64,000 bases of DNA from the NCBI GenBank assembly GCA_027886175.1, contig JAJNNQ010000009.1:7856501-7920500 (forward strand). The letters run 5' to 3'. Made by a program: the position numbers and the translations under genes. This DNA is from Phylloscopus collybita (lineage: Eukaryota > Chordata > Aves > Passeriformes > Phylloscopidae). The notes beneath the pieces are model-generated. The model worked only from the letters and a program-made list of their open reading frames with translations, ran no database searches and was not told the DNA's origin. Shown here piece after piece: positions 13,839 to 26,900 of this stretch; the stretch's first letter is position 1, and each line of letters starts with the position of its first letter.

Positions 13839-15551
13839 CTTCATAATATAGTTTTGTCTTTCATATGTGTGAAATCTAAAGTATAATTGAACTTCATAAC
13901 ATTAGCATAGCAAAGCATTCATAGTAACTCTGTAGCATTTGAATATTTATTCTAAGGTATTAGCTGAAGGTCCCAGGGTGCTGAGAAGTCATTCACACTG
14001 TTCTGTTGGCCTAAAGGAACTGCATTAGAACTTGTCTATTGTTCTCTATTACGAGAGATTATTATCCATTGCTGAGAATAAAATGAAGGCACACTAATTT
14101 GAGGTAACTACTTTCAAAACCTGTATTGTGCATATACATGGCAAGATACCTCTGCTAGCATGGATGACTGTACAAAGACCCAATACCCAGATATAAAATT
14201 CCCTGGTGTAGCAATTCACTTACTCATAAACGTATTTCTTTTTAATCATCTTTTCATTCAAATACACTGTAGAATGCAAACCCATTCCTTCCTGGGCTAC
14301 AGCTGCCCACATGTTCTATGCAATATTTTTGCTCTTGAATGTCTCAGTTCTGTAGCAAGACGTGGAATTAAACAGTCACGGATCAATTGTTCGTGTATTT
14401 TTCAGTTTATTGGTAGGGAATGTGGGTATTCTCTTTCTCCTTTAATTAGATATGCTGAGCAACAGACTCAGCAACTTTAGAGAATAGTGTTTCATTCTAA
14501 TGGCTAACAGAAAAGGGTTCTAAATATGGCAAAAATTCTAAGTTGTATTGCTAGATGGAAAAAACCCCAAAAACAACAAGTTGGGGTGCATCATTTAATT
14601 ATGGTTTAAATAATTTGGCTGCCTTTATTATAAATAACTTGGTAAATATTGATTAGAAAGAGAGGCTGAATTAGATTACTTGAGTTTGTAGGAGGAAAAT
14701 GTTCCCATTCTTATCATAATACTACACATAAAGGTAAGGGATTCTTTGGAGTTGTATGATGTGTGAATGTGTGCTCTTAAGTGTAATAGACTGCATTTAT
14801 AGTTATGATGGACCTCAAAATACCATGACAGGATAGACTTTCAAAAATATGATTCAGATTTCCTGAGACGGCTGGATTCTGGGGATGCCTCAGTTCAGTA
14901 CATTTTGTGTGAGCAGTTCTCATGGGACCTGTACAGAGACTCTCATGACTGCTCAAGAAATCTCTGAAACTGATCTGGTGGTTGCAATTTCAGAGATATG
15001 TATGTAGGTCTTTTTCTCAGGAGCTGCTTATGTGCTTTGAGTTAAGGGATCGTGATTAAGATTCACATTCAGTGTTGAGAGGTGAAACAATAGACTGCAC
15101 ATTCCTTCACAGAATGGTGAGCTGAAGAGCTTGTCATTATCTTCATCATCTTTCAGGTACTATAAACCAAAGCATTGTAGGAAAAATAGGAATGAAGCAG
15201 TTGTCTAGCAAGTGTGTCTGCCTTGAGGTTTGGATGTTCTGTGTATGTCTGACAGATGTTTGTTTAGTTCTGCAGTGAGAATCCCTAACCCACCTTGAAT
15301 TGTCCACAGACATCTGCTTTTCTTACATTTACAATGTATTTCCTAGCAGTTCTGCTGTTTCTCATTGTAACTTCGGCCTCTTATTTAAATCTTGTTCTCC
15401 TTTCTATTCCATTCCTTACATAAGGAACCTCCAGCTCTTACTCATAAGGGCAAATGATTTCCTTCAAAATATTTGTATTTTTCTCAGTTGTGTAGAACTC
15501 TGTCACAGCAATCTTCTTTTATGAATGATGTTTAAACCATGAGGCTGTGGA

Positions 15552-15606
15552 GGGGAAATGCCACTATTTTTTGTCCTTAGGGAAATGCCACTATTTCTGT
15601 CCTTAG
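15552..15606. repeat. Two-unit tandem duplication (26-29 bp)
   Basis: The unit GGAAATGCCACTATTT followed by TGTCCTTAG occurs twice head to tail, differing by a short T-run and one base. It looks like replication slippage of recent origin. Confidence 0.9.
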
Positions 15607-18600
15607 CTGCCAACCCCTTCCAAATGAGCTGAGCAGACTGAATCCCAAGACTCCTATTTAGAGAAGGGAGACTGGTAGCTGGAATAGCTTGCAGACGTGC
15701 TTAGGGACACTGCAGTCCCTGGAGAAGGTGTTTCATGCCAGCTCTATGCACCGTATTTCAGAAACTTTCATCCATTCTCCATTCCCACAGGGGAGCTGGT
15801 TGCCTGGGCATTCCCATGAGCCAGGCCAAACCTGAGTATTTCAACACTCAAATTAAACTTCCCCAGAGGGAGGTCTGATCTCCCTGTACCTCTGTGCCAC
15901 GGGCTCTGGCTTTGCAAAAGCCAGCAGTTGAATGGGCAAGTAACAAATGTGCTTCCAGGGAAGCAGTGCTTTGAATATTGCTTTTTGACTTGTAAATTAT
16001 CTCTCTCTTCCATTTCCCCCCTTGTTCCATAGGAGCAAGTCCATCATCATTGCAACAGACACTCTTGCTCTCTGACAGCCTCTTCCCTTGCAATGCCAAA
16101 CCTACAGAACGCTTGATGGGAAATGTCCTGAGGGGATGAATTAAGGAATAAACATAAAACAATGCTGTGGATTGGACTTCAGCTAAAATACCACCTGAAG
16201 TCTGATTATGAACACTGTATCTCTATTAAATTTTTCTTAGGTAGATAGGGACTCAAGACAGGCAGACAAGAAGAAAGAATAAAATTAAGTTATAACAGGT
16301 GCTGACAACAAAGTCAGCTGTCTGACAGCTTAGCTTTTCTGATGGAAAACTAGGTGATTTTTTGTGCATTTAAAAATATTTTTATTGCATACCTATGCAG
16401 CATGACACTTCTATTCCAAGCTTAGGAGTCAGCTTTTAAGGAATTAATTCAGAGCAATAAGAAAGAAGAATCTGGGCCATACTGTGGTGGTTATTATTGC
16501 TTAGGTTGAAAACAATTTACAATTCTCACTTTTTTTTCAGTATTTGTGATGTCACCTCTTCAGATGGAGGAACATCAAGTGTATTCTGATACTTTTATTG
16601 AGCCAGTAATAAAAGGACTGCATGTTGAACAGTGTCCACCATGGATATGTCATCTCATACCTTATAGGGCTAAAGAGTGTAATGGAAAAACTTTGTTTTA
16701 ATGATTCATGATTAATGAAACCCTGCATAATATGGCATGCTCTTTCTTGGTCCTGCTTTATTCTACAATTCCACTCAAAATAATTCTGTAGGGGAAGAAA
16801 TACAGGAGCTCAGAAAAAGTAAGCTGATTAAAAGACATATTGCATTTACAAGCTAAATGACCTTGGTGACTGTCTGAAGTAAGTGGGGCCTTTTCCGGGG
16901 GTGGAAAAGAAAACTGTGGGGAAACCATGCCAGTGAATGATCCCAATGCTGCTGCTTCATCCCCTGGGCTGAGCAGATCCAGCAGGTTCCCATTCTCTGT
17001 GTTGGGGGTAACAGAAGGTGATGAGTCTGTGCCACAGCAACCCTCCAGTCCTTTATTTATTCATGGTTTGCTTCCCCATGCCTTCTCTGACACTGAAATC
17101 TGGGGAAGTTATATATCCCAGCCTTTTAGAACACAAAGGTGAGGACCTTATTTGCACATATAGTGATTATTTCAATTTTTTAAAAAAAAAAAGTTTGGTT
17201 TTGTGTGTGACCTTAATCCCTGGCCAGCATAGATTCTAAGCTTCACATGTACCAAGATTTTTGAATTAAGTATATGTAAAGCATCTTTGAGGGTGTATTT
17301 TTTAAAAAAAAACCCCAGACACTGTATTTCCCAGGCACAGGAAAATGGTAATAATTCTAGCTTAATGCTTTTGCATTTTTAAGGATAGGAGGCTGGGCTG
17401 GAATGGCCCACAGCATGGGGAGATGAATGATAGCTAGAGGTAGTTAGATCCTCTGGTTTTTTTTTTGCACAGACTAACTAGACATCGTTGAGGAGCAATA
17501 TTTGAACAGAATGCTTGAATGCATTTCTAATTTCAAGAGATTCTACCACTTTTAAAGTTGTCTGTTAGAGAGACAGGAGGCATTTCTGAATATAGAGAAA
17601 TCTGTAGAGCAAGTAAGCATTTTTAAGCATCCCCTTCAGCTTTTATGTCTTGCTGATAATGCCATTTGTATAGCAGAAAATATATGAAATTACTTTGAAA
17701 ACTGAAGTGAATGAACAGGAAAGTTTTGCAGGGTAAATATACAGCAGCAGGAAGTCTCCTATTACATTTACATGAAACAACCTCCTGGTGTACTTGCAGT
17801 GTTTCTCCTATCAATCAGTCACTTTAGCCTTTGGGTGTTCTTTTAAGCAAGGTATCTGTTTTCAAAGGAGGAGATGGGATGTTGCTTGGGTGAGTGGGTC
17901 AAAGTTCTTCACAATAAAGCTAGCTTTAATTCAGCAAGAAGCAGGGTTTTGTCACAGAGTGTGGTGTTTTCTTCTGTCCTGACTTCTCATCAGGAAATTT
18001 AATAGCCCAGACCTGAAGAGTTTGTGACCTACCCCTCGAAGGCAGAGTGGAGGCTGGGCAGTGAGAAGTGATCACTTGGTAAATGCAGTGCAGGGCTGTG
18101 TGTGTTTCCTCACTGGTCATGCAATGATAGGTCAGAAGATTTGAAAAGGTAAACTGTCTGGGCTCAGTTTATAGTTTATATTCCATCTTCCCTCTGTTTT
18201 GTTATTTTTTTCATGGCTCTTTCTTGTAGCACACCTGCTGTAAACTGTCCTTATTTTTGAAGAATGGGTGTAAAGCGATAACTATGAAGCTAGAAAAAGA
18301 TTTCAAACAGTTGTTGTCTTCACTTAAACTTTTGAGTCTAATTTAATATCATAATTCAAAATATCCTGCAGATTATTTTAATTTTGTCACATTTTGAATA
18401 CCTTCTTCCTCTTACATGTTGAGAAAAATAGAACAGAAGTAACTGTCTTGATGAGATACTCAGTTCTGACAAAGACTTGAACAAGTCAGCCACAGAACTG
18501 GATTGCAGGGGAAACTGAAAAAAAAAATTCTTAACAATCCCTTGTAAAATAAAAAGAATACTGGAAGGGAGCGTCTGTCTCCTGCTGGATACTTTATTTG

Positions 18601-20808
18601 CTCAGAAATTTATCTTGCTAGCTTGCTTTTTCCATTCCTAGTGTTATCCTAGAATTCATGAATAAGAAACAAACCAGTTTATACAGTAGCTGAAAAGAAG
18701 AAGGAAGAAAATATCTAGGTTGATCTCTGTTGACATGTGTTTATATGATGAAATTCAAAGCTTCAAAAAAATTCCCTGAGAGATTTGACTATGTAAATAG
18801 TTGTTAGTTGCCAGATTTGAAAATGAGGAAAATGCAACAGGTCAAATCCTGAAACATTAACATGGTTCTTTTAAATAAGCTCTGAATCGGAAAATTTAAA
18901 CTTGACCATAAATGGATTGGAACATCTTATTGTTTTAAATCTCCTTTCCTGTCCTGGGTGTTCTTCACAAATCTTAAAAATGTTGCTTAAAAATCCACAA
19001 TGCCTCTGGAATAATTTCTGCTGAATTGCATTAAGTTTTTGAGGGAATAAAAAAAACCCAACCCCACACTAGTTTTGTGATGGAACTGGAATTAGCATAA
19101 GGCTGTAATCTTTCTTCAAAGTAAGGTGAGGCTTTTGGCTTCATAAAACATACTCTGATGTTTTTAATGCAGAGAGAGGGTGCACTGATGTGAGAAAAAA
19201 GAAGATGAGTTACAGTGAAAATATAAGTAAATCAGCTAGCCTGAGGCTGTCCTATTTTTGCATTTATTTTTATCAGCAGTCTTGTTAAAAACAAAATTCC
19301 AAATAACATTTTTAGTTGTTAAGTCCTCACCAGAGTTCTACAATCTGTAAAGGTTCTAAAATCTGATCTCATTTGTTAAAATACAAAATCTGATCCACAG
19401 TATGGCATACTTTAAAATTTAATTTTGTAGTCTTGGATTATGCTATATATGCTTTCATGTAAATAAAGACAACAAACTAAAGACTTTAGTTCAGTTGTGC
19501 CCTTTTGAAATAGTTTTTTGTTATTATTTTAATCCATTGTCCTCATTAAGTGAAATAATAAGTGGATTTTTAGATTTATTTTATAAAGCTGTAGGATTAA
19601 TTTTACAAACTTGGAAACTCTTAGATTTAGAATTAAAATTGTATTTATACTTTATACAGGAGGAAAAAAAAAAAAAAGAAATTGCCATTTTCTTTAGATA
19701 CCCAGGCCATGTAGTTTTAGCTATTTCAGAATATTTATCTTACAGAATTTCTTCGTGTTGCATAAGAGCTATGGTAATTTTTGGACGCTATTTTAAAAAC
19801 AATTTGCAGAGCAGTGTCTCACCTGCTGAGAGACTATTCATCAGCTTAGAAGAGTGTTAATTTTGCATGTGAACCCCAGCAGGCTGCAGCACATGGCAGA
19901 GCCGCCCTGTCACCCGTGGCAGGGTTACTCATACCCACAGCCTCCCACCCGATCCCTCCTCAGCTCCAGCTACTGCACAAGAAGTTCCCTCACGATTATT
20001 CATGCGAGGAAGTAAATGTCACTCAGCTCTGCTGAGGTGTCCACAGTGACAAGGACAGCCAGCAGAGGTTCAGGGCTGGCTGGGGTGATGCAATCCCGCA
20101 CCCAACAGGTGCTGCTGAGTTTGCTGGTTAAAGAAGGAGTGTGAGTGTGCAGCCGCACTGCATGGGTGCCACCCTGCAGCTTTCTGAGTTGGTAGCTCTT
20201 GTTTCCTCAAATTTCCCTAATACAGCTTCCTGCTGGCCAGAATCAGGCTGGGGAAGGGAGGCTGGCTGTGCCATCTGGTGTGTCCATGGTAAAACTTTCC
20301 TGGCTGGAACACTGGGAGGGTGTTTCACAAGAACGTGCTGTGACCTGGACTCAGTCCCTGTGGACCAGATCCCTTGTGTTCCCCTGCCCCTGGTCTGGTG
20401 TATCCGTGTCTAAACATGGATGGTGAACTGCTGAAATGTGGCAGTTTTCTCATTCACTTAGGTTATGGATCCAGTCTGAGCAGATTTTAATGAACACTTT
20501 AAACTTTGTGGTTGCTAAAGCTACATTATGGATTGCAAAGGCATTCTTCCAACTCAGTTCTCGTTGCCATTTTACTTCTTAGCTCAAGACAGCTTTCCCT
20601 GTGAAGAAGGTAGTACTCACCACATACAGGGAGGGACAGCATCCTCAGGTTTTATATAATTCATCCTTTCTCTTGAAAGAAAACAACAAAATTAGATTTT
20701 AATGCCACAAACTCAGAATAAAGCATTTAGCAATTTTTTTTTTAAATTGCCTAAATGAAGAACAGTGACTTGTAATTCTCTGTGTTTTGTTTTATTTTTT
20801 TTTCCTAG

Positions 20809-20849
20809 GTGTTTCAGAAACATCTACTAAAAATGAAACAGGTGCTTAG
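20809..20849 (+). other. DOK7: Alternative acceptor leading to an in-frame stop (DOK7-like gene)
   Basis: A very strong acceptor (long T tract then CCTAG, ending 20808) opens a stretch that in the gene's phase reads VSETSTKNETGA and then stops at TAG 20847-20849. A weak donor (ACAG/GTGCTT) follows position 20841, but it leaves only 39 nt to the next acceptor, too short for an ordinary intron. Use of this acceptor would truncate the tail before all the tyrosine motifs. It may be an alternative terminal or poison exon, or simply unused. Confidence 0.3.
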
Positions 20850-20880
20850 ATTTAATGTGAATCTCTGTCTTTGAAAACAG

Positions 20881-20946
20881 GTGGTGCTTCTGTCATGGCA
20901 GCTTCTGGGTCTTTGAAAGTGCACAGAGGGCACAGTCTCCAAGCTG
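20881..20946 (+). CDS. DOK7: DOK7-like exon (66 nt)
   Basis: The acceptor is AAAACAG at 20874-20880 with a fairly weak pyrimidine tract; the donor is GTAAGT at 20947. It enters and leaves in phase 1 and encodes a Ser/Ala/Gly-rich linker beginning [17 protein letters not shown] much stronger acceptor lies 72 nt upstream, at 20808 (separate entry). Confidence 0.6.
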
Positions 20947-23900
20947 GTAAGTAAAAGTAATTATGGGGTATGTGTGTGTATGTAAATCAAAACTAATTTA
21001 AACTTGAATTATTTAAAACTTCAGAAAATATTAAAGGTAATGCATGATTTGATTCCCTATTGTAAGGCTTACGTATTTCTTTGGGTTTTTTGCTTTGAGT
21101 AATTTTTGTCAGAAAGGCATTGACAGATGGGATAAGTTTAGAAGAGGCAGTGACAGATGAGATGAGTGACAGAGTTTAAGCAGTAGTCTTATTCACAGCA
21201 GTAAAATGCTGCCATCACTTTAACAAAGGGCATCCACCAAAAAAAAATTCACCTCAGGCCCTGAGAAATCCTGTACCCTAACAATAATATGCTGGGAAAA
21301 AAACACCCACCACATTTAAATATACTTCTTTACGGTAATGGAGGAAAAAAAAACCACTGCCAGGAGATAGAATTAGGTGTGTTTGTCTTTCAAAATTAAT
21401 TGCAATGTGTTCATTCTATGGACACAGCATTTTTGCTTGCCTGGCTTCAACGGGGGTGGAGTCTGAGATCGTGAAGAAACGTGGGCATCTCTTTTCAGCT
21501 TTATGCCCAGGAAAGACCAATGATGTTGTGCAGCCTGGCTTCTTTGTAAAGATGGTGATTTGCACATGGAAAGCAAAGTTGTCTTTGTAAGGGCTAGTTT
21601 AAGCATTTTTGATGGTTTTTCAGAAATCAAGAAGTTATCCATCATGCTGGAGGTGGAATTTTAACAAGAGTCTTCCAGATGCTCCCAAGATCACCCACGC
21701 ATTGCTCCCTGATTCATACATGCAAGATAGCTCTGCTCCCACACTAATGTACAGCAAAATGCACTGCTGTTGACTTCAGTGGCCTTCAGTGTGAATAGTT
21801 GTAAAAGTGTCCTAAATTTTATTTCCTTCATGTCAGGCTCATGAGGAAATGCTGATATCTCCATTACAGAAAAGTCAGCACTAGCCACTGTTTATGCTTT
21901 GAGATTATTGTGTGTGTTTTAGTTTAAAAGGTTACAAGTCAAAACCAGAACAGCATAGGCTTTGGTTACACTGTACAAATTCCTAAATCCAAAGCCATTA
22001 ACAGTGTTCCTGTGTTCTAGGTCCTAAAGGTGGGTATGAGATGCTAACACTTCCTTCAGAACCTGGAACTCCAACTAGTTCTGAGGAACCTGGTGAGTAC
22101 AGATTTTTTTGTCAGAGGTCACTAACACCTCTTGTTTCTTTTTCATTTTCCTTTTAATTTTTATTGTTAAGATAAAAAAAATTGTTGAGATCTTCTAAGT
22201 GTGTTTTTGGAGTGTTGCCCTTTGAACATGTCAGCTTTATATGACTGCTCACACACACTTATATTTGTGCTTTATTTATAGTGCTGGTTTTCTTTCTGTG
22301 TAATTTATTGTTCATTTCTGAGAATGGTGCCTATATTAGGTAGAAAACATGAATAACTAACACCTGCTGAAAGAAAGACAGCAACACCAGTTTCATATAA
22401 CTTTCTGTTTCCCTCTCCAAGTATAGTTTTTTCCTTTCTTTTTCCTTCAGTGGCCTCAGAGGGCCACTGAATTTTCACATTTATTCTTCTCCTGTTACTT
22501 GCTTGACCACCTTTTTTCATTCCTATGGTTTCCCCCTTTCTCTTCAAGCAATTATGATATTCTACCAATTCTTTCAGAATGTTGTAACCATGCATTATGG
22601 TCTGTTTTTCTCTTAAATCCTCGTTCCACAACGTTCTCAAACACTGGCCCTCTGACCCCTCTTGGAGCACCTCCTGTCTCTGTCCAGCCAGAAGGGACTG
22701 CTGAAGACACTGTCCATGACTCACTCTGTGCACCATATTTTCATTAGTAGGAACATTTGACTGTTTTGTGCTTTTTAAATAAACCCTTCTCGTTAAACAA
22801 ACAAAAGCCAGTTTTCAGTGCCTAATAAAGTTCTTTTTCTTTGGTTGGTTTTTTTATGGAAAAATGAAAGCCAAATATTCCCATGTTTACAAAGAGAGCA
22901 CAGTTTCTATTGAGACAGCACTGACTGAACAACAGAAGCCTTTTCCTTCCCTTCCATTCCAGTTTGCCCAACTGTCTTTTTTTTTTTTTTTTTCCTTCCT
23001 TTCTTTCTTTTCTTTTCCTTCTACTTCCTCCTTTGAGAAGAATATTTGACTTTTGCCAGGTTTTGGGGTTTTTTTTCTTTGTGTTTCTTTTGCTTTTCTT
23101 GCACAAAACCCTACCAATTCTCCATGTGTAGTTTTTTAGCTCTCAGAAAAATCACTTGGCTTGTTTGCATCAGGTATGACATTCAGCTTCCTTAAAGCTG
23201 TTAACTATTTAGTTCTGTAGGGGGTTTTGCTAGTTTTCATGCTAGCTAACTTTGAGGATGCTTCACTTAACACTTCTGTTACATCACTCTAACAGCATAC
23301 AGAAAGACTTCAAAAACTATCTTTTCCTTCATGACTGTTCGTGACTCTGCACTTAAGATTGTCACTTGCAACTTCTAACTTTTCATGATGCAGGTTTTCA
23401 ATGCTATGATTTTTCTGAGTCCCTTCTCGCTCAATCAGGCCAAATCCCTTTGCAATACTTTGGACACAATTAATTGAAAATAATTTCTGAGAATGATGTT
23501 TGATGAAAATATAAAAATTCATTCTGCAATTTGTTTCTGCGTTGATTTTGTCGTTTTGTTCTTAACATCTTGCTTTTCAGCAACAACTTAGAGTCTGACT
23601 GACAGAGAAACATTTGTATACTTTTTGGATTTTCCTATGCATTTTTTATGAAAATCTGTGAGAAAATTGGACAAATTTCCAGTCTTTTCAGTTTTTGGAC
23701 TGTATAGTAGACTCTTTTGATTTAAACAGCTTATGCCAGAAGAGATTCCATTATTCTGAAACATACCCATATTGTTGCCTAACATTGTAGAAGTTATCTC
23801 TGCTACTCATAATATGTCCAAAAAGATGAAAAAAGTTTCCCTCAATGATTATTCACTGCTGCTGTTGTCTGGATATAAGAAGTCATTTCTCCCTATGCTC

Positions 23901-26900
23901 TAAAATGCCTTGATATCCTACTGCCTCTCCATTCACATCTTAATAGGGTCTAAATGGGCAAAAAGGAGAAGCAGCAGTTTGGACAAAAAAAAGATTTGAT
24001 ATGAGTTCTTTGTGGGGACAAGGAAGGGCTTAAGAGGAGAACTACATGAAAAAGGGGAACCTCAAAGTGTTGCCATTTTCCCTTGCACGCCTCTGTCTCA
24101 AACTGACTTAAGAGTCGAAAGCCTTTAAGGATAAGGACTACAACTGCACAGAACAGGCAGATAAGATTAAAATAATTGAAAACAGGGCTAGATGAGGTCT
24201 TGAGAATCACACCAGCAGACAAAAACAAATTGTTGTTTTTAAGTCAAAATTGTTTCATAGGAACTGTTTCCTAGTAGGTGCTAGTCTGTGACTTGTTTTT
24301 TTTTAGAAATTTCTACAGAACGCTGTGGGATTTCCTCTAAAGTTCTTGTGATCCTTACTGTTTAGAAGGATTTTCCCAATATTTTTTTTACCTGAAATAA
24401 AGTCCTTTAATCCTTGGTCTGTCCTCATTTGGCATCATTCATTTTTCAGTTCTTTTTCAGGTCTGCACAGGGAAACTGTCAGTATTGTCTCCTCAAGTTT
24501 GCCTTCCCTTTGCTTGAAACAGTTGTTCAGTCCCTGTTTTTTGGAATATGCTTTAAGAACCTCTAGTTATTTTGGTTCTGTCTTGCAGATGATATAATAG
24601 TTCACATCTTCCTAGAACAAATTACTTCATATAAACTGTTACTAACCTAAGGTAGAACTGGAGGCCTTGTGAGGTTTTGCTGCTGATGGAAATGCCTGCA
24701 GTGTGTTTGCTTTCTGCCACAGCCAAGATCCCTGTCTGATCTGTGGCTGTCTGCATAGATCCTGACTTGATCAGTGTCTCAGGATATTTAAGGCAGAAAC
24801 CGTAGTTTTCTCATGTCCCATCTACCACTGAGGAATGTCCTGTTTGGCAAGAAGGGTTATTGCTGCTCAGTGTTTGCCTGCAGTGTGTCTGTATGACCTG
24901 GATCATCGGCCATTGCCAACAGTGCCTGTTGTTACTTATTTCAGAAGGAGCAGTAGGTTATTCAGCTGATGTCCCTACAACAGATCGACCCCACAGTGAG
25001 ACAGCCACCTATGTTAATATTCCTGTCAGCCCTACTTCCAAAAAACAGCTTCACTACATGGAACTGGAACTTCAAGAGTCTAGCACAAGTATAAGAGGTA
25101 AGGAACCCTGTGATACTTTTAAACAGAAAAGAATATGCAGAATGTATGGGGTATGAGGAATCCTGATTTCATATAAGGAGCAGATGAGGGAGCTGGGGGT
25201 GTTCAGCCTGGAGAAAAGGAGGTTCAGGGGGGACCTTATCACTCGTACATCTGCCTGAAAGGAGGTTGTAGTCAAATGAGGGTCAGCCTCTTCACCCAGG
25301 CAACCATGACAGGAGAGGACATGGCCTCAAACTGCCCAAGGGGAAGTTCAGGTTAGACATCAGGAAGAATTTTTTCACTGACAGGATGGTCAGGCATTGG
25401 AGTAGGCTTCCCAGGGAAGTGATGGAGTCATCATTCCTGGAACTGTTGAAGAAGCCACTTGATGTGACACTTAGTTGTGCCTAAGCTGTGGCTTAGTTGA
25501 TGGTGGTGCTCGGTCAAAGCTTGGACTCAATGATTTGGAGGTCTTTTCCAACCTTAATAATTCCATTATCTACCCACAAGCTTCTGCTAACAGAGGAGTT
25601 GAAGCCTGTTATGTTTCTGAGGCAGTTTTTAAAATTTGCATCTCTTCTTGGAAAAGATTTTTGAGTAATGAAGTTCTATAAGATGTTGTATCCCTTTGAC
25701 AGGTGATTGTATGTGCACTTCTTCTAAAGTGAACATTTCAAACTCTGGAGTTTGAAAGACAGTAATTTGCTTGTTCTCAAGATTTTCATTGCATATTAGG
25801 ACTACACTTACCTCATTTTTCTTTCTTGGCTTCAGAAACAGGGCTGTGGGTGTACAGGGCCTGCTCCTGAAGACACTGGCTCTGGAGCTGTGTAGCAAAT
25901 GATGCAGAGCAGAACAGAGTGTTCTATCTGCTCTTCATGACAGAGTGTGAAAGTGCTACAGAGAGAATGCAAATTATTTAGTTTTTATGTTTTTATTGGT
26001 TTTTAAAAATTTTTTTTGATTGGATGTTTTACTTCTAATGCTTGGGCAATTAGCACATAAATGTGCCATAGATGTGCCATGTGTTGTCATTTAGAGATGC
26101 AGTCCTTGCCACAGCAAGTCCCTCATCAGAATCTGGCATTTAATTGCTTGCATTTGGTGCTGATGGCTTTTCCATCTATACTTTTCAGCTGTAAATATTT
26201 GAATTTTTATACTTCTAATTTCAGCAATTTTATTAACTTTGAAATGCTAGAACTTTTCCTGTTGCTTTTTAAAGGTTTTTATGTTTTTCATTATGTAATT
26301 CAAAGCTTCTCCCAGAACTTAATATAGTTCTCTCTACAACAGCATATTGAAATGTAAAAGCAATATTTTCTCTTAATTTTAAAGACAATGAACCAAGGCA
26401 TTAAAAATGAAGAGTTAAATGCTATAAATTTTCCTAAATGTCAACTCCCCTCTCAATCTCAAATTGTGTAGCTTTAAAGGTGTCTTTCATGAGCAGGATT
26501 TTTTTTCTTCATGTTGAAGTGTTCCCAGCCTCTACCCTTATAGAAGTATTTTACTGCTTAAGGGACTGAGAAGTTTTGTCTCCCCTATCACCAAGAAAAA
26601 TGAGCTAAAGTGCCATCATTCTGTGTGAGGCTGAAGGTGGTTGCTCTAGTAAACATTCACAGGGTGCCTAATCCAGACAAAGAACACTGCCAGCTGCCAC
26701 AAGTGTTTTTTGTTCAAACACCAGGTATTGTTCATTTCCTGATTCGTAACCTGGTGAGGAAGCCTCCCAGAAGTGGGAGAGCCAAGTTCAAATTTGTCAT
26801 TGACTAAGAGTAATAGGGGTGGAGATTCAAACCTGGGGCAGAAATGCAACTGATTCATTTGCTTATTTGAGGAAAACCAGACAACTTAAATATGTAGATA

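Larger units (their letters stand above)
12123..20880 (+). other. Large intron of the DOK7-like gene (if exon 12080-12122 is real)
   Basis: No coding exon is recognised apart from the alternative acceptor near 20809. It holds a T16-17 run at about 12337-12353, a (TTA)n run at about 13818-13838, and a 26-29 bp imperfect tandem duplication at 15552-15606. The open stretches within it have no family resemblance and AT-rich composition. Confidence 0.4.

Noticed and set aside
19495..19860. Plus-strand 121-codon open frame
   Set aside because: It is Ile/Leu/Phe/Lys-rich, as AT-rich non-coding DNA gives, and includes a poly-A tract. It has no homologue that I recognise.
22305..22736. Minus-strand 143-codon open frame in a DOK7-like intron
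   Set aside because: The region is pyrimidine-rich on the opposite strand, no family or domain is recognisable, and no splice or promoter support is seen.
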